Of a stretch of DNA of 64,000 bases, positions 17,909 to 24,323 are shown one piece after another (position 1 is the stretch's first letter; every line of letters begins with the position of its first letter). The notes beneath the pieces were generated by a model. That model was not told where the DNA came from. It did not search any database and worked only from the letters and a program-made list of their open reading frames with translations. The translations under genes were made by a program, and so were the position numbers. Source of the stretch: Maccoyibacter intestinihominis (GTDB lineage Bacteria; Bacillota; Clostridia; Lachnospirales; Lachnospiraceae). The stretch is from the NCBI RefSeq assembly GCF_040096355.1, contig NZ_JBBMEX010000012.1, positions 1-64,000 of the forward strand. Direction: 5' to 3'.

Positions 17909-17938
17909 ATTATACCATACCCCGTCTCGGCATTTCAA
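17909..17938 (-). promoter_or_regulatory. promoter of glgCD
   Basis: On the minus strand TTGAAA (17933-17938), an 18-base spacer and a perfect TATAAT (17909-17914) lie about 40 bases before the glgC start. Confidence 0.6.
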
Positions 17939-18055
17939 CAGCTTTCACAATTCTTCTGATAATTTGTGTGTATTTTTGTAAAATTTAGTATAATGTGGAT
18001 TTATTTTATAACTTTTTATGATTTCCTGATATTTTTGAACTTCGCTCAAATTCGT

Positions 18056-18083
18056 TTGCAATTTTGAAAGATAGGGTTATAAT
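18056..18083 (+). promoter_or_regulatory. promoter of murC
   Basis: TTGCAA (18056-18061), a 16-base spacer and TATAAT (18078-18083) lie about 50 bases before the murC ATG at 18135. Confidence 0.6.
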
Positions 18084-18134
18084 ATATTAGATAAATATGC
18101 ACTAAGATTTCTAGATAGAATGGACAGGTAAAAA

Positions 18135-19514
18135 ATGTATCAGATTAATTTTAAAAAACCAATTCATATTCACTTTATCGGCATTGGCGGTATCAGTATG
18201 AGCGGTCTTGCCGAGATTTTACTTGAAGAACATTTTACGATCTCCGGTTCCGACTCGCAGAAGTCACCTTTAACCGAAAAACTTACGAATGCCGGAGCGA
18301 AGATTTTTTACGGACAACGCGCTTCTAATATTGAAGAAGGTACGGATTTAGTCGTCTATACGGCAGCGATCCACGAAGATAACCCGGAACTTGCCGCCGC
18401 GAAGGCTGCAGGCATTCCGACACTGACCAGAGCTGAGCTGTTAGGACAGATCATGGATAATTATTCGGATTCTGTTGCGATCGCAGGTACGCACGGAAAG
18501 ACCACTACGACTTCTATGGTCTCCCAGATTTTTTTAGATGCCCGAATGGACCCGACCATTTCCGTTGGCGGTATCTTAGATGCGATCGGCGGCAACATCC
18601 GCGTTGGAAAATCCAACCTGTTTGTAACGGAGGCATGTGAATACACAAACAGCTTTTTGAATTTCCGCCCAAAATACTGTCTGATATTAAATATAGAAGA
18701 AGACCATTTAGACTTTTTTAAGGATATCCACGATATCCGTCATTCTTTCCGTCTGTTTGCGGAAAATACGGCTCCTGACGGTGTGATCGTTCTAAATGGT
18801 GCCATCGAACAGCATGACGCTATTACAGAGGGGCTTTCCGCGAAAGTCGTTACCTATGGTCTGTCTGCTGACAATGATTTCTATGCTTCCGATATTTCTT
18901 ATAATGAAAAGGGATGCGCAAGTTTTCTTGCTCACGAGGGAGATACAACGATCGGACAGATCACACTTTCCATTCCGGGAGAACACAATGTACAGAATGC
19001 CCTTGCGGCGATTGCTCTTTGCACACAGATGAAGATTCCGGTTGCTTCTATTATAAGTGGCCTGTCTGCTTTCCATGGAACCAAACGCCGTTTTGAAAAA
19101 AAAGGTACGGTCGGCGGCATTACGATCATCGACGATTACGCCCATCATCCGACGGAGATCCGCGCAACCTTAGAGGCTGCAAAAAATTATCCTCATGAAC
19201 GTATCGTCTGTGTTTTCCAGCCACATACCTACACGCGCACCAAAGCATTTTTAGAAGATTTTGCCGATGCCCTGTCTTTAGCGGATATCGTTGTGCTTGC
19301 AGATATTTATGCTGCAAGAGAAACCGATACCTTAGGGATCAGCTCCGGTGATATCCAGAAGAGACTTCAGGATGCCGGAACAACGGCTTATTATTTCCAC
19401 TCCTTTGATGAGATTGAACAATTTTTATTAAAAAAATGTATGAACGGAGACCTGTTGATAACTATGGGTGCCGGAGACATTGTAAACGTGGGTGAACATC
19501 TGCTTGGACAGTAG
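18135..19514 (+). CDS. murC: UDP-N-acetylmuramate--L-alanine ligase
   Basis: A 459-residue ATP-dependent ligase that adds L-alanine to UDP-MurNAc. The N-terminal Rossmann part HFIGIGGISMSGLAEIL binds the UDP substrate. The ATP loop is GTHGKTTTTSM. The central EACEYTNSFLNFRPKYCLILNIEEDHLDFF and C-terminal DDYAHHPTEIRATLEAA and FQPHTYTRTKAF are family signatures. Length is normal. It has its own promoter and is followed at once by a DnaA-box cluster and a strong terminator, so it is transcribed apart from dnaD. Confidence 0.97.
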   Translation: MYQINFKKPIHIHFIGIGGISMSGLAEILLEEHFTISGSDSQKSPLTEKLTNAGAKIFYGQRASNIEEGTDLVVYTAAIHEDNPELAAAKAAGIPTLTRAELLGQIMDNYSDSVAIAGTHGKTTTTSMVSQIFLDARMDPTISVGGILDAIGGNIRVGKSNLFVTEACEYTNSFLNFRPKYCLILNIEEDHLDFFKDIHDIRHSFRLFAENTAPDGVIVLNGAIEQHDAITEGLSAKVVTYGLSADNDFYASDISYNEKGCASFLAHEGDTTIGQITLSIPGEHNVQNALAAIALCTQMKIPVASIISGLSAFHGTKRRFEKKGTVGGITIIDDYAHHPTEIRATLEAAKNYPHERIVCVFQPHTYTRTKAFLEDFADALSLADIVVLADIYAARETDTLGISSGDIQKRLQDAGTTAYYFHSFDEIEQFLLKKCMNGDLLITMGAGDIVNVGEHLLGQ

Positions 19515-19686
19515 TTATCCACATTGTCCACATGGAGTAGCGAATAATTTTCCGCTTTTCCATGTGGATTTTTTTTATTTACATAATATTTTTTGCGAGT
19601 TACGGTTTGTCCCGATTTTTGGGGAAAACTATTTTTTTGTGAGTTAACCATAACGGTTTTGCACAAAATTATCCACATTATCCACA
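19515..19686 (+). promoter_or_regulatory. cluster of tandem DnaA boxes upstream of dnaD
   Basis: Two head-to-tail pairs of 9-mers are present: TTATCCACA at 19515-19523 followed directly by TTGTCCACA at 19524-19532, and TTATCCACA at 19669-19677 followed directly by TTATCCACA at 19678-19686. Three match the DnaA consensus exactly and one differs at one base; all point the same way. The first begins right after the murC stop codon. The second pair lies about 120 bases before the dnaD start codon, just upstream of its promoter. This suggests DnaA control of the primosome genes, or a DnaA-titrating locus. It does not look like an origin, because dnaA, dnaN and an AT-rich unwinding region are absent. 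Confidence 0.75.
19527..19577 (+). terminator. intrinsic terminator after murC
   Basis: TCCACATGGA (19527-19536) pairs with TCCATGTGGA (19559-19568), followed by eight or more T. The left arm overlaps the second DnaA box. Confidence 0.75.
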
Positions 19687-19729
19687 ATCCCGAAACCCTT
19701 GATAAACAGGGGCTTTGTGGGAAATATAG

Positions 19730-19762
19730 CACTTCTCTTTTCAAAAAAACTGTGCTATAATT
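19730..19762 (+). promoter_or_regulatory. promoter of dnaD-dnaI
   Basis: A perfect TATAAT lies in TGTGCTATAATTCAC near 19756-19761, with a TTTTCA-like -35 about 17 bases before it. It is 45-50 bases downstream of the second DnaA-box pair and about 45 bases before the dnaD start. Confidence 0.5.
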
Positions 19763-19806
19763 CACAACATATCAAATTGAGAGAGAAAACGAAAGAGGGA
19801 GCTTTC

Positions 19807-20928
19807 ATGTCAAATATTACACTACACACAGATAGTCCTGCTACGACTACCTGTGTTCCTAATGTCTTTATTGACCAGTATATGGTTCACGCGAGTGGTG
19901 AGTTCGTGAAGATTTATCTCTATCTGCTCCGCTGTATCAACGGCAATAAAAGCGAACTGTCCATTTCTAAAATGGCAGACAAATTTGAACATACGGAAAA
20001 GGATATCAAACGTGCGCTGTGCTATTGGGAAAAACTGAACCTTCTCCGCTTAGAATACGATAACGAGGGAGATCTGTCCGGTATTTATTTTTTAGATTCC
20101 GGAAATATGCCACAACCACAGGAGGTAAGTGCTCCGGAACTTGTCACTGCACAAAGGATTCCGAATACTGTAACCGGCAGCACAACGCATATGCCACAAA
20201 ATGCTGCAACAGACAATACCGCAGCACCTGCCACAGAGGAAAAAGAGAACGCCAGACGCGAATATTCTACTGATGAGATGGACAATTTCCGCGAAAAAGA
20301 AGATGTCCGTACGATGCTGTTTGTTGCAGAGAAATATTTAAAACGTCCTCTGACTCCGACCGATATGCAAATGATACTCTACTGGTACGATAGCCTTGGA
20401 TTTTCTGCCGAGTTAGTAGAATATCTGATCGAGCACTGCATTGTAAAAGGTCATCCGAGTCTCCGCTATATGGACAAGGTCGCTCTTTCCTGGGCAGACT
20501 TAAAGATCCACACTGCGGAACAGGCAAAGCAGCTTTCTACCGTACATAATCAGGCTTATTATGCAGTGATCAAATCCCTTGGCATCAGCAACCGCAACCT
20601 GGTACCGTATGAGATGGATTTTATTGAAAAATGGATGAAGGAGTATGGCTTTACCCTTGATATTATCACGGAAGCCTGCAAACGTACCATTCAGGCGATT
20701 CACCAGCCGAGCTTTGAATATACCGATACGATCCTGCATAGCTGGAAGGATAATAAGATCCATCATTTAGAGGATATTGCAGTTTTAGATGCTTCCTATA
20801 AGGATAAGAAAGCAAAGAAGCATCCGACACCACCGAAAAATACCGGAAGTAAATTCAACAATTTCTCCCAGAGAAATTATAACTATGACCAGTTAGAACG
20901 TCAGCTTTTAAACCGTTCAATTCAGTAA
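19807..20928 (+). CDS. DnaD-domain primosomal protein
   Basis: A 373-residue DnaB/DnaD-like replication restart/initiation protein. The start at 19807 follows GAAAGAGGGAGC. An N-terminal winged-helix region (about 15-100, VFIDQYMVHASGEFVKIYLYLLRCI) is followed by a Pro/Ala/Thr-rich linker (about 105-165) and two DnaD domains (about 175-245 and 255-330). Each ends in the YxxxIxxxW-like pattern (YMDKVALSWADLKIHT and YTDTILHSWKDNKIHH). In Firmicutes such proteins help load the replicative helicase with DnaI. It is 10 bases upstream of a DnaI/DnaC-type ATPase gene, so the pair is an operon for helicase loading. Confidence 0.92.
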   Translation: MSNITLHTDSPATTTCVPNVFIDQYMVHASGEFVKIYLYLLRCINGNKSELSISKMADKFEHTEKDIKRALCYWEKLNLLRLEYDNEGDLSGIYFLDSGNMPQPQEVSAPELVTAQRIPNTVTGSTTHMPQNAATDNTAAPATEEKENARREYSTDEMDNFREKEDVRTMLFVAEKYLKRPLTPTDMQMILYWYDSLGFSAELVEYLIEHCIVKGHPSLRYMDKVALSWADLKIHTAEQAKQLSTVHNQAYYAVIKSLGISNRNLVPYEMDFIEKWMKEYGFTLDIITEACKRTIQAIHQPSFEYTDTILHSWKDNKIHHLEDIAVLDASYKDKKAKKHPTPPKNTGSKFNNFSQRNYNYDQLERQLLNRSIQ

Positions 20929-20938
20929 AGGAGAGGCT

Positions 20939-21919
20939 ATGGCTTTAACAAATGCTCAATATGATGAGATCATGCGGGGTTATGAACAGCGTCAGACCGA
21001 AAACCGGCACAGATTAGAACTCCGCACCAAAGAGATTTATGAAAAAGAACCACGGCTGACACTTTTAGATGACGAGATTTCTTCTACTTCTGTTTCGAGT
21101 GCCAGACTGTTGTTATCCGGTGATGAAGCAGAATCCCAAAAATTACGGGAACGTCTTACCCTTTTGCAAAAGGAAAAATCCGGTCTGATCGCATCCCTCG
21201 GATATCCGAAGGACTATCTCGCACCGACTTATACCTGTGCAGACTGCAAGGATACCGGATATATCGGCAACGAACGCTGCCACTGCTTTAAGCAGGCAGC
21301 CATTGATCTAGTGTATACACAGTCGAACTTAAAGTCGGTGTTAGAAAAAGAGAATTTTTCCACTTTTTCTTTTTCCTATTATTCCGATGAGCAGACCAAT
21401 CCTGCTACCGGACTTTCCGCAAGAGAGACTGCACAGAATGCCGTTGCGGAATGCCGGAATTTTATTGCCGGCTTTACGAAAGAGTTTTCTAATCTCTTTC
21501 TGTATGGTGATACCGGTGTCGGCAAGACTTTTTTATCTAATTGTGTTGCAAAAGAATTATTAGACCGCGGTCATTCAGTCATTTATTTTACGGCGTTTGA
21601 ACTTTTCCATGTTTTTGAAAAAAATGTCTTTGAAAGAGCACAGGATATGGCACTTCCGTATCAGAATATTTTTGACTGTGATTTACTGATCATTGATGAC
21701 CTTGGAACGGAGCTTTCTAACTCCTTTACGGTCTCTCAGCTATTTTTATGTCTGAATGAACGTATTTTAAGAAAAAAATCAACCATAATATCTACAAACC
21801 TTGGTTTAAACCAGCTTGCAGAAATTTATTCCGAACGGACTTTTTCGCGTATTTCTTCTAATTATACGATGATCAAACTTTTCGGAGACGATATCCGCAT
21901 TAAAAAGAAATTGCAATAA
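20939..21919 (+). CDS. DnaI/DnaC-type helicase loader ATPase
   Basis: A 326-residue AAA+ protein. An N-terminal helical part (1-90) and a zinc-finger-like stretch CADCKDTGYIGNERCHC (about 99-115) precede the ATPase: Walker A GDTGVGKTFLSN (about 185-197), Walker B CDLLIIDDLGTE, and sensor region STNLGLNQLAEIYSERTFSRI. Family members load the replicative helicase DnaB/DnaC onto DNA. The partner DnaD-domain gene is directly upstream with a 10-base gap and a ribosome site (AAAGGAGAGG) in it. Confidence 0.93.
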   Translation: MALTNAQYDEIMRGYEQRQTENRHRLELRTKEIYEKEPRLTLLDDEISSTSVSSARLLLSGDEAESQKLRERLTLLQKEKSGLIASLGYPKDYLAPTYTCADCKDTGYIGNERCHCFKQAAIDLVYTQSNLKSVLEKENFSTFSFSYYSDEQTNPATGLSARETAQNAVAECRNFIAGFTKEFSNLFLYGDTGVGKTFLSNCVAKELLDRGHSVIYFTAFELFHVFEKNVFERAQDMALPYQNIFDCDLLIIDDLGTELSNSFTVSQLFLCLNERILRKKSTIISTNLGLNQLAEIYSERTFSRISSNYTMIKLFGDDIRIKKKLQ

Positions 21920-22004
21920 CAGTATATCTTTGCTATAATCTTTTGTGGTATTTTTTAAGAACTTATTATAATTACAATAAATGAACATATGGAGGAACTC
22001 TATC

Positions 22005-23183
22005 ATGGCAAATGATGAAAGAAACTTGGAAACGATTCCAACCGGTGCTCTCGGTCTGATTCCGTTAGCAAGCTGCACGGAACTCGGAGAGAAGGTGAAC
22101 CAGTATCTTGTAAAATGGAGAGACACACGTCACAATGCACACAAGGATAACATTGCATTCAAGGATTATCACCGCGCATCTTATATTGTAAATGCAGATA
22201 CCCCTCGTTTTGGTTCCGGTGAAGCCAAAGGTGTGATCAAAGATTCCGTTCGTGGTTATGACCTCTATATCATGGTGGATGTGACCAACTACAGCATGAC
22301 TTACTCTCTGTGCGGACAGACAAACCACATGTCTCCGGACGACCACTACGCTGATGTAAAACGTATCATCGCAGCCGTTGGTGGTAAGGCACGCCGTATC
22401 ACGGTCATCATGCCATTCCTGTATGAAAGCCGTCAGCATAAGAGAAGTTCCAGAGAATCTCTCGACTGTGCAATCGCTTTACAGGAACTGACTGCCATGG
22501 GTGTAGAAAATATCATTACTTTCGATGCTCATGACCCTAGAGTTCAGAACTCCATTCCGCTGCACGGATTTGAGACCGTTCAGCCGGCTTACCAGTTTAT
22601 CAAAGGTATCTGCAAACACATTAAGGATTTACAGATCGATTCCGATCACATGATGATCATCAGCCCGGATGAAGGTGGTACAAACCGTGCCGTATATCTT
22701 GCCAACGTTTTAGGTCTGGATATGGGGATGTTCTATAAACGCCGTGATTACAGCCGTATCGTAGACGGACGTAACCCGATCGTAGCACACGAATTCTTAG
22801 GCTCTTCCGTAGAGGGCAAGGACGTGATCATTATCGACGATATGATCTCCTCTGGAGAAAGTATGATCGACGTTGCAACTGAATTAAAGAAGAGAAAAGC
22901 AAACCGTATCTTTACCGTTGCAACCTTTGGTCTGTTCACAAACGGATTAGAAAAATTTGACAAGGCAGTAGAAGATGGTATCATCTATCGTGTCGTAACG
23001 ACCAACCTGACTTACCAGAGTCCTGAACTGCTTTCAAGACCTTACTACATCAACTGTGATATGAGTAAATACATCGCTTACATCATCGATACTTTAAATC
23101 ATGATACAACGATCAGCGATCTCTTAGATCCATACGAGAGAATCGATAAACTTCTGAAAAAATACAGAGCCGGCGAATACTAA
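22005..23183 (+). CDS. prs: ribose-phosphate pyrophosphokinase, long form
   Basis: A 392-residue PRPP synthetase. The start at 22005 follows TGGAGGAAC. The phosphoribosyl-binding loop is VIIIDDMISSGESMIDVATELKK (about 270-290), and SRESLDCAIALQELTAMGVENIITFDAHDP holds the conserved substrate region. Bacterial Prs is usually about 310-320 residues; this one has about 60 extra residues at the N-terminus (ETIPTGALGLIPLASCTELGEKVNQYLVKW) and some at the C-terminus. I regard it as a clostridial long variant of the family. Its product PRPP feeds purine, pyrimidine, His and Trp synthesis. A strong terminator follows. Confidence 0.9.
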   Translation: MANDERNLETIPTGALGLIPLASCTELGEKVNQYLVKWRDTRHNAHKDNIAFKDYHRASYIVNADTPRFGSGEAKGVIKDSVRGYDLYIMVDVTNYSMTYSLCGQTNHMSPDDHYADVKRIIAAVGGKARRITVIMPFLYESRQHKRSSRESLDCAIALQELTAMGVENIITFDAHDPRVQNSIPLHGFETVQPAYQFIKGICKHIKDLQIDSDHMMIISPDEGGTNRAVYLANVLGLDMGMFYKRRDYSRIVDGRNPIVAHEFLGSSVEGKDVIIIDDMISSGESMIDVATELKKRKANRIFTVATFGLFTNGLEKFDKAVEDGIIYRVVTTNLTYQSPELLSRPYYINCDMSKYIAYIIDTLNHDTTISDLLDPYERIDKLLKKYRAGEY

Positions 23184-23207
23184 AATTTCCCGGTTCCCCT
23201 TCCCAAA

Positions 23208-23297
23208 GTGCATCTTTGCCCGAGGGGCTTTTTACTCTATAGGAAACACAGTTTTCATACTTTAACGGAACATTGTATTTTCGATAGAGCAAAAAAG
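23208..23297. repeat. dispersed palindromic repeat, copy 1
   Basis: Starts GTGCATCTTTGCCCGAGGGGC, then CTTTTTACTCTATAGGAAA, and closes with the inverse TTTTCGATAGAGCAAAAAAG. The same order of blocks recurs at 62049-62114. It lies directly after prs and overlaps the prs terminator. Confidence 0.65.
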
Positions 23298-23342
23298 GAT
23301 TTCCGATAAGTCGTCCTACGACTTACAGGAAATCCTTTTTTA
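23291..23342. terminator. bidirectional terminator between prs and the DUF6465 gene
   Basis: AAAAAAGGATTTCC plus ATAAGTCGT pair with ACGACTTA plus GGAAATCCTTTTTT around a three-base CCT loop. It is a long, nearly perfect stem with A- and T-runs at both ends, suited to both convergent genes. Confidence 0.85.
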
Positions 23343-23384
23343 TGTACGATCATTATGTGATCCTATACTGATTTATCCGTTCTC

Positions 23385-23891
23385 TTAGAACAATGGAACC
23401 CGTCCTGCGAACTTCTCGTTGATCACATAGTATGCAAAACCATCTTCCGGTTTCAGATACAGCTTTAAGGATTTAATGGTAGATACTCTGTGTCCCTCTG
23501 ATACAAATACTTCTTTTACCTTATTTGTAATCTCTTCTACAGAAGACTGCTGTCCGTAATACTCTACAAATACTTCGGTCTCGCTTTCGCTCTGTTTCTT
23601 AGCGGCTGCCTTGCGTGTGGCTTTTTTCTTTGGAGCTTTCTTTACTTCTTCTTTTACAGCCTCTGTTGTCTCTTTTACGGTTTCTTTTACATTCGCTAAC
23701 TTTTCTGTTGCCTTTGCTTCTACTGCGCTGGCTGCTGCTTTTACTTCTGCTGCCTTTGCCTCAAGAGTCTTTGTCTCTGCAGGTTTTACTTCTGCTTCCT
23801 TTGTTTCAGCAGGCTTTACTTCTGCTTCCTTTGTCTGTGCAGTTGTTACAACTGGTTTCACTTCCGGCTTCTTTCCTGATTTTGCGTTCAT
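23385..23891 (-). CDS. DUF6465-like protein with Ala/Lys/Glu-rich repeats
   Basis: A 168-residue protein. The first 105 residues are low complexity: near-repeats of KEAEVKPAET and EAKAAEVKAA, then a Lys/Ala-rich block KKAPKKKATRKAAAKK similar to histone-like tails. The C-terminal 60 residues are folded: ETEVFVEYYGQQSSVEEITNKVKEVF, then a C-terminal SLKLYLKPEDGFAYYVINEKFAGRVPLF. This C-terminal domain is what I associate with DUF6465 of Lachnospiraceae; function is unknown. The basic repeats suggest nucleic-acid or surface binding, which is inference. It shares orientation with the HPr-like gene 9 bases upstream. Confidence 0.75.
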   Translation of the reverse strand: MNAKSGKKPEVKPVVTTAQTKEAEVKPAETKEAEVKPAETKTLEAKAAEVKAAASAVEAKATEKLANVKETVKETTEAVKEEVKKAPKKKATRKAAAKKQSESETEVFVEYYGQQSSVEEITNKVKEVFVSEGHRVSTIKSLKLYLKPEDGFAYYVINEKFAGRVPLF

Positions 23892-23900
23892 ATGCTCCTC

Positions 23901-24155
23901 CTATTCACAAACTAAGAACTTTTCCATTGCATCTAAAGCTTCCGCTTCATCCTCTCCATTTGCTACGATATTTACTTTCATACCGTTGGAAGGATTAAAT
24001 GCCATAATTCCCATAATACTCTTGGCATTAATCTTGCGGTTATTGCTCTCTAATATGATCTCACTGTCGAACTTACAGGCTACCTGTACCAGTTCGGCAA
24101 TCGGGTTATCATGTTCTTTTTCAACATCAGAAACTACAATCTCTTTTTTACTCAC
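23901..24155 (-). CDS. HPr-like phosphocarrier with altered active-site loop
   Basis: An 84-residue HPr-fold protein. I place the start at a GTG (24155), because GCGAGGT lies 9 bases before it and the protein then has the usual HPr length; an ATG at 24176 adds seven residues without a ribosome site. The active-site histidine is kept in EHDNPIAELVQ, but the canonical HARPA becomes HDNPI, so the Arg that stabilises phospho-His is lost. The regulatory serine region INAKSIMGIMAF is intact, including the Ser phosphorylated by HPr kinase. It may act mainly as a regulatory, Crh-like protein. A sugar-transport role is less certain. Neighbouring DUF6465 gene is probably co-transcribed. Confidence 0.85.
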   Translation of the reverse strand: MSKKEIVVSDVEKEHDNPIAELVQVACKFDSEIILESNNRKINAKSIMGIMAFNPSNGMKVNIVANGEDEAEALDAMEKFLVCE

Positions 24156-24323
24156 AGTCCCAATACCTCGCTTCACTTCATTCCGTGTTCTAACATATTG
24201 CTACATTGTATAGCTTATTCATGTAATATAGCCTATTCGCAGGGGTTTTACAATATGTTTTTTTCATTTTTGGCAATTTCCAACAAGGATTCCAACAAAA
24301 CTACATTTTTTTATGCAACTTTT

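Noticed and set aside
19515..19806. Chromosomal origin of replication at the DnaA-box cluster
   Set aside because: There is no dnaA, dnaN, rpmH or recF nearby and no distinct AT-rich unwinding region; a regulatory or titration role fits better.
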